Positions 22,677 through 34,500 of a stretch of 64,000 bases of DNA are shown piece after piece. How positions within the stretch are numbered: position 1 is the first letter of the stretch; the number at the start of each line of letters is the position of its first letter. The DNA comes from Ustulina deusta. Taxonomy: Eukaryota; Ascomycota; Sordariomycetes; Xylariales; Xylariaceae. The DNA is taken from positions 1,364,001 to 1,428,000 of the forward strand of contig JAJNNX010000004.1 of the NCBI GenBank assembly GCA_023159155.1. The letters run 5' to 3'. Under the pieces are notes generated by a model. That model did not search any database. It was given only the letters and a program-made list of their open reading frames with translations, and was not told the origin of the DNA. Position numbers and translations under genes: made by a program.

Positions 22677-24800
22677 TCAGTGCCCTTTAGCTCGGGACTG
22701 AGGACCCCAATTTTCCTTCGGGTTAGTCTGATATCGGACCAGTCCTGGCTTAGATTTATCGCGGCCAAGTCGTTGATCAAAGACAACCTCTAGCTTATCG
22801 TTATCGTCGTCGTCTTTCTTTTCGGTGTTGCCCAGCCTCAGCAACTTATATGCTGGGCTATTCTCTTTGATATTCTCGGTTTTCACAGGCCTCTTCTGTC
22901 GCGTCCACTCTCTCATGACATGCCACACGACAGACCATGGTGCATTCGTCTTCATGCTCCCCGCCTTACAGTGGCTGCGGGTGACCTCATAACCTAAATG
23001 ACGGAGAGCGCCTCTCAAGCTGTCCTCATCTGGACAGACGCAATGTATAGCACCGGCGAGATTGGTGGGATGAAAATAGAATGGGTACGGCTCTAGCGCC
23101 GCAAACGCATCCTCCTTGTTCTCTGGTGAGGGATCAGCTGGCGGGGGGAGCGATTCTTCCAGTGCAGTGTGTAGCATGCCTTCTATTCGTGGTTTTGTGC
23201 CATAAATATCGTCCGGAGCATTTGGCAAGTCATCCAGGATCTTCTTGATGAAGTCTGAAGAATGCAGAGGTCCGGCATACATAGGACCAGCAAGGTGCAT
23301 TTTCGAGCCACAATGTTTGCAGTCCGAACTGGCCGTAGGGGCTAATGCGGAGCCATGTTTGTAGTATGAACCCTTACCAGATTTATTGGTGGTTTTCTTG
23401 TTGCGAGCCAAAAGTTGAGTTTCCCACGCACCGCATCCGTGGTCACAGTTATATACTATCATCGTCTTGCCCGCAAGGAACTTAACTTGAGCTGGAGATC
23501 TCTTAATCATGAGGAAGATCCGGACATAGTAGTCGATTGATAGACTTAGAAGCGGTTCAATTGCTAAGCCATACCTTGCGGCAGAGGTGGCAACGGCGTG
23601 TAAAATCAACCGCAGCCCGACCTCGTGGGAATGAAAACCCTTGACAGGAACTCCACCATAGAGGGAGAATGCCTTCTCGGGATAACCATTCGAAGCCCAT
23701 ACACTCGAGTCGGTGCAGGTCACACATAGAAGGCCCCCGTCATCGCGGACCGCATTGACTGCAGCATCGAGAAACGGGGCTGCCGTTCCGTAGGGATCCA
23801 AATCAATGACATTATATCTCTTCCCCTTGGATTTATTTCTCTTGAAGTGTTTTTCCCTGTCGTGGTCACGGGAAACCTCCTCGGCCAGCATCGAGTACAT
23901 ATGAGCACGGGCATCACCCGAGGTGGCGATAACCTTTGACGCCACGCCGTTATGCGCGGCATTGCGGCGAATAGCCTCGACGGCGGAAGGAAGGAGGTCA
24001 TTGGCAGTAACGGAGGTGACGAAGGGAAGCTCCTGGGCATATCGCAGAGCCCTGAGCCCAGTTGCCGAGAGAGCATCGAAAATGGTGAAACTGGGAGCAT
24101 GGGGAGCACTGTCGTGAACCGTGTTCTCTGGCTTAGGCTCGGATTCCGTAGAAGTCTCAAGCAATGGCTGGCTGGCGACGGCGCTGGGCTCTCCCGTGTT
24201 TTGGCCCGACTCCTGGGCGCCTTCCTTGGCATCAGGCATGGATATGTCGTCCTCCTCGGGGCTCAAATCGGCGATCTGAGCAACGTCGGCTGCGTCGGGG
24301 GCGCTCGTTTCGGTGGCATTCGTAGGCTGTTCATGGTGGTTTCTGGGGTTCGGGCCACCGATATCAGACTTGTCGCGTTTCCTCTTGGCGATATGTTTCG
24401 CGTTGGCAGAGCGCGGTTTCGAGAAGCGGCCTTCCCCGTAGGCTTTGATGGCAAGGACAGTCAAGTCCCGGTTGAATTGCTGAATCGGATTGTAAAAGAC
24501 CTGCTGCTGCTCCTCGACACTCTTGGCCGCCTTTCCCGAGGCGTCGGGCTTCGAAAATGGCACGAGGATACGGGCTAGACCCTCTTTGACCTCGGTATAT
24601 TCCTGGCCATCTCGCACAAGAAGCCGAACATCGGTGGTCGAGGTCGAGGTCGAGGTCGAGGTCGAGGTCGACCCATTCGGAGCATTCGTAGCCATGCTAC
24701 GCACGACTCGGCAAGGGAATGTCTGGACAAGGACACGGCTTACATGCCTGGATGAGAAATGAAAAGCGATATATGCCGGCGAACAAAACATGCACGACAC
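22677..24800 (-). CDS. TRM1: tRNA (guanine(26)-N(2))-dimethyltransferase Trm1
   Basis: Trm1 transfers two methyl groups from S-adenosylmethionine to N2 of G26 in many cytosolic and mitochondrial tRNAs. The 707-codon frame is uninterrupted. Residues 241-257 (FDALSATGLRALRYAQE) form the AdoMet-binding motif I, with an acidic position at N267-D268. The DLDPYG catalytic motif is at 333-338. Four cysteines (C452, C456, C494, C497) form the zinc-binding pattern, and the Trm1-specific C-terminal domain follows. A basic AKRKRDK stretch (138-144) could serve as a nuclear signal; 145-235 is an acidic low-complexity insert. The first Met (24798-24800) adds a 35-residue, Arg/Ser/Phe-rich, acid-free leader; M36 (24693-24695) opens the cytosolic/nuclear form. 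Yeast TRM1 uses two starts in just this way. Residues 44-55 are a Ser-Thr run encoded by a hexamer repeat. Confidence 0.95.
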   Translation of the reverse strand: MSCMFCSPAYIAFHFSSRHVSRVLVQTFPCRVVRSMATNAPNGSTSTSTSTSTSTTDVRLLVRDGQEYTEVKEGLARILVPFSKPDASGKAAKSVEEQQQVFYNPIQQFNRDLTVLAIKAYGEGRFSKPRSANAKHIAKRKRDKSDIGGPNPRNHHEQPTNATETSAPDAADVAQIADLSPEEDDISMPDAKEGAQESGQNTGEPSAVASQPLLETSTESEPKPENTVHDSAPHAPSFTIFDALSATGLRALRYAQELPFVTSVTANDLLPSAVEAIRRNAAHNGVASKVIATSGDARAHMYSMLAEEVSRDHDREKHFKRNKSKGKRYNVIDLDPYGTAAPFLDAAVNAVRDDGGLLCVTCTDSSVWASNGYPEKAFSLYGGVPVKGFHSHEVGLRLILHAVATSAARYGLAIEPLLSLSIDYYVRIFLMIKRSPAQVKFLAGKTMIVYNCDHGCGAWETQLLARNKKTTNKSGKGSYYKHGSALAPTASSDCKHCGSKMHLAGPMYAGPLHSSDFIKKILDDLPNAPDDIYGTKPRIEGMLHTALEESLPPPADPSPENKEDAFAALEPYPFYFHPTNLAGAIHCVCPDEDSLRGALRHLGYEVTRSHCKAGSMKTNAPWSVVWHVMREWTRQKRPVKTENIKENSPAYKLLRLGNTEKKDDDDNDKLEVVFDQRLGRDKSKPGLVRYQTNPKENWGPQSRAKGH
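24635..24671. repeat. GGTCGA hexamer microsatellite inside TRM1
   Basis: About six tandem copies of a GTCGAG unit. Read on the minus strand they encode alternating Ser-Thr just after M36. Unit changes stay in frame, so length variation would alter only the linker. Confidence 0.85.
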
Positions 24801-24961
24801 GTCGCGACGACGAATTCCGCGAGGAAATGGTGCGTGGAGGAACTGAGGTTATAATTGTCCAATGAGTTGCCGATCGAGCTAGTACTCTCTCTTTTTTTTT
24901 CGTCCAAATACCTGCGCATGATGCCCCACCATGCAGGTCACTAGTACCCCTCTATTATAAG

Positions 24962-24979
24962 TACCTAGGTACCTAGGTA
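24962..24979. repeat. 18-base perfect palindrome TACCTAGGTACCTAGGTA
   Basis: The sequence is its own reverse complement and stands about 160 bases upstream of the first TRM1 start. Shorter versions of the CCTAGG motif occur at 22305-22318 and near 25955-25964. Whether it binds a factor is unknown. Confidence 0.8.
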
Positions 24980-25110
24980 GCTTCTATTATACCCATACCC
25001 CTGTTCTGTCGAGCATGCATCCTCAGTAAGTATGTAGGGGGATGATGTCTCTCCCAATGAGTATAAAAACACTATATGCGGACTACTGTACCCCGCGCCC
25101 TCGAACATAG

Positions 25111-25377
25111 ATGTGCTCGCTGCCGAGGCTAGCCGACTTTGTGAAGAGTTTAGCATTGATTATCGTCGTGTCTACTGGGCAGGTTGTCGCGGACGGAAGA
25201 GAGCGTATTGCTACAGTCCGAGCCGCTATGCCCTTCGATCGACATGAGCCCATGAACCGACGTCAGTATATAACAAGAATTTTCCTGACGACGCCTTCTC
25301 CGAGCTCGAAAATCATTAAACCTTTCTGTACTTCTATCTTAGCAGAGTATGTGTTAGATAACTCCGTTCAACTTTGA
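25111..25377 (+). CDS. Doubtful small ORF with signal-peptide-like start
   Basis: An 88-codon frame, divergent from TRM1. The N-terminus (MCSLPRLADF, then KSLALIIVVS) has a positive residue followed by a hydrophobic core and a VVA-DG site, as a secretion signal might. A TATAAAA sequence lies about 48 bases upstream of the ATG with CCAAT just before it. The rest has no recognised domain and only one further cysteine, and nothing else supports translation. Chance is the simpler explanation; an expressed small secreted protein is the alternative. Confidence 0.15.
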   Translation: MCSLPRLADFVKSLALIIVVSTGQVVADGRERIATVRAAMPFDRHEPMNRRQYITRIFLTTPSPSSKIIKPFCTSILAEYVLDNSVQL

Positions 25378-27170
25378 GTTTCCCAAGCACGTGGCGCTTG
25401 CTGTCTGGAGATTGGTCACCGTCCAAGTCGATATTGGATGGATTTAGCCTGTGTACAGTGAAGTTTTAGATTTGTGTTCTCTTCTGAGGAAGCAACTCCC
25501 ATCATCAGTTTAAGGAGCCATGTTTCTCTCCGTGCCTCCAGCGTCTAAGAATCCAAGATTTAAATATATTTATGTAGCTAAGTAGAAATTCTGTAAACCC
25601 AGAGCTTTCTTTCCAATGCTAACACTTCTTGTACCACAATTTTAACTAATGAAATACAACAGTGTTTCTGCGTGGTCAGCCATAATAGACACATCTCCGT
25701 GCCAGAATTCTAATCTTGGTATTGTGGTAGTTGGGAGGGAGAATGAAAATGAGAAGAGAAAGAAAAAGGAGAGAAGAAGAGAAGGAGGAGAAGGAGACAG
25801 AAAAGACTACTTTGCGCACCAACGTAACCTTTTTTGTGCTGCGAAGGCTCCTGCTTTCTACATTGTCAGCCTAGATGTAGCTAAACTGGTGGCTTTTGTT
25901 CTTCTTCAACCGGATGATATACTATCGCCTAGAATGATTACCGGTCTGGATTTCTACCTAGGTATTTAGATAACACGGGATGTGTTAGAGCTGTTAAGCG
26001 GTCAAGCTATTCAAGACAATTGCGGCAGACCACAAAGGTCTTTGCTTGTTTAGGAATATATGGCCATACGATGATCTGATGTTGTCTTTGTGACCTGGAT
26101 TATATTAGCGTCAGAGTGTTTTCTGTTCTTCGCTCTCAATACAGAATTGCCCAGAGTCCATACACTGTGCAGCCTTGTAAAGAAATCATGTTCTCCCCTA
26201 TTTCGAATTTGAAAAAAATATCCTCTCTGTTATGCATTAACTGCTGGGGTTTTAGGTACTCAACGGGCATTCTTTACCAATGTTATCAACTAGAGGCTCG
26301 CGTGCCTCCTAGGCGCCACACTCGCTTTTAACGCTCGATGTAAGTCAAGTTGACTTAGACTCTAAGGCACCCAAATTTTCTGCTGCTTTGGCATTGGGTT
26401 GTATATCATGGATCGTTGCCTTGAGAAAAGCCAAGAACGTGGGTGTAGCTATACCAATATAGTAAAACCCACTGGGGAAACTGTTGGAGTATTATAAAAA
26501 GAGAGAAGAAAAAGTAGAGCTGTGAATCAATAAAAATGAGGTAGCTGGGGCTAATGTTATCTTGATTAAACGTTCCGCTAATCTATATTTCTTTGCTGAA
26601 GAGACATATAGCAGTTACAACTAGAGATAACCTGACGTTTTACTATAAGACAACAACTTAAGGCGAGAGATGAAGTCTAATTAACGTTAGTATTAGTATT
26701 AGCATACACGTGATTTGAAATACGCTATTTGTTCATCTACCTAATACACGAGACATCTCAATTAACCATATTATATCAGATACCAACTATCTCATAAATA
26801 AGCCCTTGCAAAAGTAGTTCGAGACTCCTGATCAGATCAAGTGAGCTAACTAGTAAACTTAGACAGGTTTTAGAACGAGATATTCTTCAGCCACACAGCA
26901 AGTCTCATGCATAGTGATGACACAGCTAGTTCAATGCAAATTTCTCTCATATTTTGCATACAAATGTTGAAGTATTGGTATAAAAGCCTCCAAGACTGGA
27001 GGTTGTAGCATCCAAAATTGGAGTCCTTCATACTACGTTTGCCCCATAGGGCGGAAACCTTCACGTGAACCTCACCCCACGAAATTTGGACGAGATTATT
27101 GATTAATATTATTGTTGTAGCGTATACCACATAATTAGCGTAATAGAAATGCGAATCCAAATAATATAAC

Positions 27171-29820
27171 TAAATAAATAATATTAATACTAATATTTAT
27201 ATATAAAATACTTTTAAAGTAAAAAAAAACAAATATAATTTGAGCAGTTACTATTAATAAAAGCAAATAACTATGGCGCGCGGCATAGCGGAGAAACGGA
27301 TAATAACAGTTAATTTTAGTTTAAAAGTGGTAGCTAACAGTTGTATTACCTTATATTATACGGACAAATTCTGTATTACTCCGAGGGGTATATTTAATAG
27401 CACTAATAAGATAAACTCCTAATTTATCTTTTGAGAATTAGTTTTTTATAACAATAGGAATGCCTAGAGCTAATTAAAATTAACTATTAATTCTAGTCCT
27501 AATACTATTGATCTAGGACTAAATTAAGCTGTTTTTTAATCCTAAAAGATTAATAATTATTGTTATTTTACAAAATAAACTTTCTAATATATTGATTCTA
27601 AGTTATAGTTATAACTATATATAATATTATCTATTTTTAGTGCGTATCCTACTACAAAGCAAATAAGATCGCTTGTAATTCTTTATCTAGCTAGACATAT
27701 AGGCTTATTATTATTAGGTATACTATTATTTAAGCAGGGGTAAAAGGTACCTGCTTATTAATAAGGCTCCTTTTGCTATAGCTTATTTAGTTATTTCCTA
27801 AAAATATGGACTGGGGTTAGTGCCTAGCGCCTAAGTATGCCTAGCGAGCGGGAAAGGGGGCTAATCTTATTATTAAGAAGCCCTTTAGGCATACTTCAAT
27901 AGATACTAGCGCGTAGGTAATATAGTTTACGGTTTTTAGATCGAAAAGGAAACTTAAAAATAAAAAAATTATTGTTACGAGCCAGCTTATCTTTTGTTTA
28001 TATGGATATAGATCATAGCTGGGGAGATTCGCATTAACCTAACAATTTGTATAGTCTTTTTACAGCTATGTGCCTATATAATAATAAGATAATCTTATAA
28101 CTAGATCTTCTAATTAACCTAATAATGTATAGTTTTTAGCTGGTCTTAGCTATAGCAGAGTTTATTTTATATAAGTCTATAGCTAGATATGTTACTATTA
28201 ACCCCTAATCTATCTTATAAAGCATATAGTTAAAAAAACGCTGGCTGTTAGCCCTAAAAACCAGAAACAATAAAAAGTTTGTTTATTTTTTTTTTTTTTA
28301 AAATTGGTTATTATATAATTATACAAGTTTTGCCAAACTAGATCGCTTCAAAATGCCCTCTTAAAAGTATAATATCTTAAATAAGGCAAGCCGGACTAAA
28401 GGGATTAAATAAACCTATTTAATCTTATATTCAAAATTCGCGGCTGCCCAAAATAGCAACCAAGGTAGCCCTAATTAATGCAAACGTACAACCTCTAGCT
28501 AACTATATCTATAAACTACAAATTTTGCCTTGCTTTTTAAGATAGCGTAGCACAGTCTGCGTGATTTTTTATGTATTAATGGCTAATCGTGTGTTTAAGC
28601 TGTCTCTGCAGCCCAGGGGCTATAGCATTTTAATATTTGCTATATAAGCTATATAGTTTAAAGATCTATTTTTTCAACCCTTATTATAGGTATACTTACA
28701 GCGTTTATTTTATACATCCAAACCTAACTCTACTTATATATCTATCGTCTTAGTCTTATATATACATATCTATACTTTGATAGCCGGCATAACTACTAGT
28801 AGTAGTCCACAAAGCATTTATATATAAAAAAAGGGCTTTAGCTTCGGGGAAATAACAAAACTACGTTATCTTGTTGTTCCACAATCCAAAAGAAAATAAG
28901 GTAGCTAGTACTACGGTTCAAAGGAGGTATATAATAAAACAGCTAAATTAGTTGCAAAATTAGCAGTTTTGTTTTACCATTAATCCTATAAGACATTTAA
29001 TTTATTAAATAGATTTTGGGCTGCCTTCTTTCCATAAGCTACTAACTATCAAGCTTAAAAGTTATAAAAGATAATAAATATACTAGCTCCTTCCGCCCCT
29101 TACTTCTACTTTATTACAGTACTAACAAGCTAGATCTTATCAAAATGCTTTTATAAAAATATGAAATATTATGCAAAACAGCAACCCTAATTATAATAGA
29201 AACAAGAGACCAACTGTTCCGGTCAATATTATATTTAACTAACGCAGATACCCAAAGTAGCAGCTAACGCTATAGTTAATAACGCCGATTCAAAGTCTCC
29301 AATAAATTATAGCTATAATAGGCGGTAAAGCAGATTCTGCCTTACATATATACATAATAAACACTAATAGCCCTCTGCAAATTCAAGCCGGCCTTGCGGT
29401 TCAAAGCCGAAAGTATACCTGTAGAACTAGCAATCCTACTTTAATAATCTATTGCTTTAAGTTATATAAAGCCCAACCAGGTCTTCTAAAAGAGGCCTTT
29501 AGCCCTTTTAAACCTAAGAAAAAAGGGAGCCAGTAGAGTAAAACACCTGCCCTTATCCGCTGCTTCTATAATATAAAGCTCTATTTTTATCCAGAAATAA
29601 AATTGGTTTAAATTTATATATTAAGTATTACTTATATTATTTAACCTACTTTTTATAAACCTTATTACTTAATTTGATTATATATTGTAACTTTTGCGAG
29701 ATATAATGTTTGCTATACTTCTTATAATTGCAATAGAATTAATTTACTTAAGTATCTTTTTTTATTATTGGATTATTTTGTGCTTTTTGGTTAATATTGT
29801 ATTGTTAGTTATTTTTTTAT
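27171..29820. other. RIP-degraded tract, repeats not classified
   Basis: Very AT-rich with pockets of retained C and G (27270-27290, 28430-28520, 29220-29560). No reading frame, LTR pair or terminal inverted repeat could be found by eye. The pockets near 29300-29560 give long protein-like runs between stops and are probably remnants of a transposon ORF, but the family is not recognised. Confidence 0.5.
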
Positions 29821-31259
29821 AGCGAGTGGCAAAAAAACAAAACTAGATTTGTTAAGCTAGCGCTTCCGCGGGTTTTTTTAATTTTTTAAAAATAACTGCC
29901 TCGCTAAAACCTAAACTTTACTTATTTTTTTCAAATATTAATAATCTATTCGAACTAGCTTAAGTATATTATTTTAATAATAAATATTTTATATATTAAA
30001 TAAAAATAAAGCATATATAAACAAGTTTTTATTTTACGTTATTAAAACAGCTAATAATATATTTATGAATAAAAATTTAGTCGATTTTTTTAAAAATATA
30101 AACAATCAAATATCTTTTTTAAAAAATATTACAATAATAAGGCCTGCTTTACTAGTAAGTTATACTACTTATATATATTGTTAGATAATATACTAAAATA
30201 AAAGTAAAAATAAATAAAAAATATCTTATGTTATGCTATTAAAACAGCAAACAAGGAATTTTTTACAAACATTATCCTAAATAATTACTATTTAGACTGC
30301 AGTTTTTTAAGACTTAAAGTTTTAATACTTTATTTAAATAGTATAGATTAGACCCGGAAGCTTATAAAAGTGTATTATAGTATTTAGCAATTTCTATTTT
30401 TATTAAAACAAAAGTAAGATTTATTAAAAAACCCTAAAAACTATTTAATACCTTATAGGTGCAAATTAACTATTAATATCCAATATTCCACGTTATTTAG
30501 CCTTACTATTTATTAGGCATATTTCTACAACGCTTTTCGAGCTATTTGTATAGTATATAAGCAAAAATTTAAAACAGCTAACAAAAATCTTTTTTTTGTT
30601 TTTATTAGGGTCAACAAGTTATATATATTAAAAAATAACAAAATATTTTAAAAGAAATTAGAGCAGTTAAAAAACAATATGTAGATTCTATCCTAAGTAA
30701 ATAAAGTTAAGTCTTTTATACCGAAAGCAAAGTCAAAATTATTTGTTATAAGCTAAAGTGTTGGCGGGCGAAGCATACAACTCGATTTTGTAATAGGGGG
30801 ATTATGTGTTCGGAAGACGGGATAGTATTGGAGTTCCTAAAGCTACTGCTAGATACTAATATAACAAAGGCCTAGAATAAAATTAATTTAATTAATAATC
30901 TTTTTTAGTTTTAAAGTCTTTATTAAGGGAAAAATCTAATAGGACTACTAGGTTTTTAATTTACTATTTATGTCTAAACTATAGTAGTCCTATTAAAACA
31001 CTATTGCTATAGCAGAAGTTGTTAAGCGTACTACTGCTATAGTTGTTATAAATGTCTTCATTGTCCCGCTAGCTACCCTATCACACTAATCCAGGGACAC
31101 TCAGATTATTATATTAAAAGTTTTTAATTTAGAGATAATGGTAGTGACTGCGGCTTATGCGGCAGTACTTGCCACGTTTGTTTCTAATATATAAAGCATA
31201 AATATCGAGCCTTCGGCAAGATAGCCTAGTAGTTTACTATCATATAGAAACTATAATAC
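29821..31259 (+). mobile_element. Degraded DNA transposon remnant, possibly pogo/Fot1-like
   Basis: At 30759-30791 the plus strand reads CWRAKHTTRFC. The C1, A4, H6, R9 and C11 positions match the CGKAGHNARTC zinc knuckle that closes many fungal pogo/Fot1 (DDE_1) transposases. A lysine-rich segment upstream (30640-30735) is where the family carries its charged helix. Terminal inverted repeats and the DDE residues were not identified, so the class is tentative and the limits approximate. Confidence 0.35.
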
Positions 31260-31264
31260 ATAGT
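31260..31264. repeat. Target-site duplication of Copia C, left copy (ATAGT)
   Basis: ATAGT stands just before the LTR at 31265 and again just after the LTR at 37214 (37215-37219). The two copies are identical. Confidence 0.85.
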
Positions 31265-31435
31265 TGTCAGATATAAGCAAGTCTAATTAAATGATTGTAT
31301 TAATGATTATTACTGATTTTTTTAGTTCTATGTTTTATTGTAGAGTTTTCTATATGCTATATAAATTAAGTATGTATAAAAAATCTATTTAACAGAGTTC
31401 TAAAAAATAACTAATTTATTTTATTAAATCTGATA
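31265..31435 (-). mobile_element. 3' LTR of element C
   Basis: 171 bases, from TGTCAGATATAAGCAAG to AAATCTGATA. The ends form the inverted pair TGTCAGAT/ATCTGACA after allowing one RIP change. Collinear with 37044-37214. Confidence 0.9.
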
Positions 31436-31505
31436 TACCTTTTTAGAAACAGCTTATATAAGCTTTTTTTATATATAATATTATTAATAAAAATGCTAAA
31501 AATAA

Positions 31506-31584
31506 CGCCCTAGCCCGGACTCGAACTGGGATCTGTAGTATAATAAACTATTAACTATTATACTTGCTATTATACTACTAAAGC
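31506..31584 (-). tRNA. tRNA-like sequence inside element C (tRNA-derived or decayed tRNA)
   Basis: On the minus strand a 5' GCTTTAG pairs with 3' CTAGGGC (two positions consistent with C-to-T change). TAGTATAATAG fits the A box, GTTCGAGTC fits the B box, and the T arm CCCAG/CCGGG pairs apart from one RIP-type change. A TTTTT Pol III stop follows three bases after the end (31498-31502). However, the part between the D arm and T arm is 29 bases, about six too long. It folds as an 8-base stem with a 10-base loop, so no anticodon can be assigned. A SINE head or a mutated tRNA fits better than a working tRNA gene. Confidence 0.45.
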
Positions 31585-34500
31585 CTATAATGCTTTTTTT
31601 ATTTCTTATATAGTAGTAGTTATAGTGTTATAGTATATATAAGCTTATTAGTGTAGTAGGAGGTTATATAATTTAACTAATTAGTAGTGTATTATTATTG
31701 AAATCTTTTCGGATTTAAATAATTTAGCCTAATTTAAGCTAATCTAGCTACTTTAGCTAATTTTAGCTAATTAAGTGCTGTTTGCTTAATTAGAGCTATA
31801 AAAGCTCTAAATAGTCTGATTTATTTTTTATAAGTAAGTTTTCTAAAGCTTCTAGATCTTTTATACTTTTGTTTTTTGATTTTTTATTTTAATAATATTT
31901 ATAAGTACTATATACCTTTAATTAGTTTAAAAAATTATTTTATTTTGTTAGACTTAATACTTTTGTAAGCCCGTCCGTAATTATATTTTTTGTAGCTATA
32001 TAAACAACTTTTAGAGTATTTTTTTTAACTTTTTAGTGTAGCTAATAGTTATAGATGTTTATGTAATAAAGCTTAGTTTGTAGCGTAGTTACTTTTTTTA
32101 TAATTAGCCCAATAGTTTATTTATTATTATACTAAATAGTAATATGTTAGATATTTAGTGTAACACTTAATTTTTTAATTAGTTAGCTTATAAATATGGC
32201 TTTTTTTGTAGCTTGTGCTAATATTAACAACTTTGCTTTAGTTATTAAAGTAGTTACTATATTTTGTTTGTTAGTATGCTACCTAATAACTTTTTTAAAT
32301 AGCTTAATTATGTATACTTGTAAACTTTTTTAGTTTAGTATATTATTTATAAATAACGTATCGCTTGCGATTTTAAAATTATTTTTGCTTTTGAACTGAA
32401 GCAAATAGTACTAAGTGCTTTTAAAATAGTTAAACAAGCGATCTGCCGAGTTATAATATTAAAGCCTAAAGTTAACAAAAAATCTTGAAAGTTTTAATGT
32501 GCTAAATGTAATATTGGGTTAAGTAATTATAGCAGCATATAATATTAACTTAATTTTTTGTTAGTATGAGTATATTTTTTGTTTTGTAGTAAAGCTATTA
32601 TAAGGTATTAGTTCGGCTTGTTTTATTAAAATAAATAAAAAAGTTAAATAAATAGTTTTTAGCTTGGAGATTTTCTTAATATATAAGGCTTAGGACAGCC
32701 AGATTAGTTTTTGTTAATAATTTTTAATTATTTTAACGCTTAAGAACTATTGCAAGTTATTACTGCTAGTTAACTGGTAGGCCGTTTAAAACTATTTAAT
32801 AGCTTTTTTGGCAATAGGCTTTTAATTTTTTTTATAAACAAAAATAATATTATCTATATATATAAAGATTAGTACTTTATTATAAACATAGCAATAAAGC
32901 TTATATAGTATAGTTTAATATTTTATTTTTTTAAATATTAATATAAGCTTTTTTTGCTATAACAAAAGTAATTTTTTTAAGCTATATAAAGTTTTATTAA
33001 GCTATAGTATAGTTTAAGGCTTATAGTAGCTAGGAAGCATTTTTATATATATTTTTTTATTAAGCTTTGTATTAATAAATATGTTAATAGTATTATATTA
33101 CTTTAGTTCAAGGTTGAATTTAACTACTATTATAATAAAGGTTCTAAATAACTTTCTAGCAAAAGTTAATATATATGTAGTTTTAGTACTAGATTAAGGC
33201 TGCTAATTATTTTGTATTACTAACTATACTTTATACTTTATATAATAGCCATACTTATTAAACTTGTATATATATACCTATATATACCCAAGTGTTAGCT
33301 TTTTTTTAGTTAAATAAGTACTAACTTTAGTTTATAACTCTATTTTTTAATAGCCTTTAAAATGATTTTTTTTAGCTTTTTTAAACCTTTTACTTATTAA
33401 GTAATGCTTGAGGTTTTTATAAAACTTCGGCAGTAGTAATAGATTTTTTTAATAGATTTTATACTTTTTAGCAACTTTTTGTTCGAAAGTTTTCTTATTT
33501 TTATTTAGTATATATAAAACTTTTTAATTATAATTTGACTTTTTATTAATAAGATAGCTAATAAATTATTTTAATAATTTGGCTTTTGTAGCCTTACTTA
33601 TTACTATGCTGTTTTAATTTTTTAAAGCGCTTAGGTGTCTGCTTAAAAACGTGGCTTCCTAGCAGTTTTTCTAAGAAATAATAGCAATATAAAAAAAAGG
33701 GCTAAATATACCTGCTGGGGCATTAGAGTTTATACGTAATAGTTTAGTGCTTTTTAATATTATTCCCTTAGTTTTATAATTTTTAAATTCTGCTATAACA
33801 TTCTAGGTCTAAAGAATAAGGTCTTTAAATCTAACAAAGTTTGCTATAATATTTTAGGGTTTTTATAAATTAGGGTTTCTAATAATAATATCTTTTAATT
33901 TATTAGAGTTTGCTATAATATTTTAGGGTTTTTAAAAATAAGAGCTACTTATAGTAGCTATAAAAAAAACGCTTAGTTGTAATAACTTAAGAAATAAAAA
34001 ATATAGTAAAAAAAAAACATTTATATAAAGTTAATTAGATTTTATTGCTTTATTTAATATAGAATATTTATAAGTTATGCTTTTTTTATTTTTTAGTATA
34101 TTTATAATAGTAATATTATTTTTGCTTTTAATAAAATATATATTTTTTAGTTCTTAACTAGTTATAGCTTTTAAAGTACTACTTAGCTAATTAAGTTTAA
34201 TAATATCTATTTTAGATAGTAACTAAGTAATTTTATTGATTTTTTATTTAAAGAGGTTATTTTTTAGTTTATTAATATTGTTTAAAAATATGGTTTTTTT
34301 ATTAAATATAATATTTCTAGTAAATATAATAATATTAGTTGCTAAAATCTATATATAATATATATTAAAAGATTAGTAGCTTATAAAGTAGCTTATTTAA
34401 GCTTTGAGATTTAATTTATTAAATTTTTTTTTTTTTAGTTTGGCTTTTATAGTTATTACGTATGTTCTATAGCTATATATATATAAATAGCATAAATTAG

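Larger units (their letters stand above)
24801..27170. other. GC-normal intergenic region, TRM1 upstream side
   Basis: No gene is supported with confidence. It contains a perfect 18-base palindrome TACCTAGGTACCTAGGTA (24962-24979), a TATA-like GAGTATAAAAACAC (25059-25072), a purine-only tract rich in GAGAAG (about 25734-25805), and many short chance frames. Composition drifts to AT-rich from about 26500, and the RIP-degraded tract begins close to 27165. Confidence 0.6.

Noticed and set aside
23720..24762. Several open frames of 60-208 codons overlapping TRM1 on both strands
   Set aside because: Shadows of the TRM1 frame in GC-rich sequence; none has independent support.
25649..25969. 106-codon plus-strand frame
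   Set aside because: Its middle is simply a GAGAAG purine tract; no domain, signal or conserved motif.
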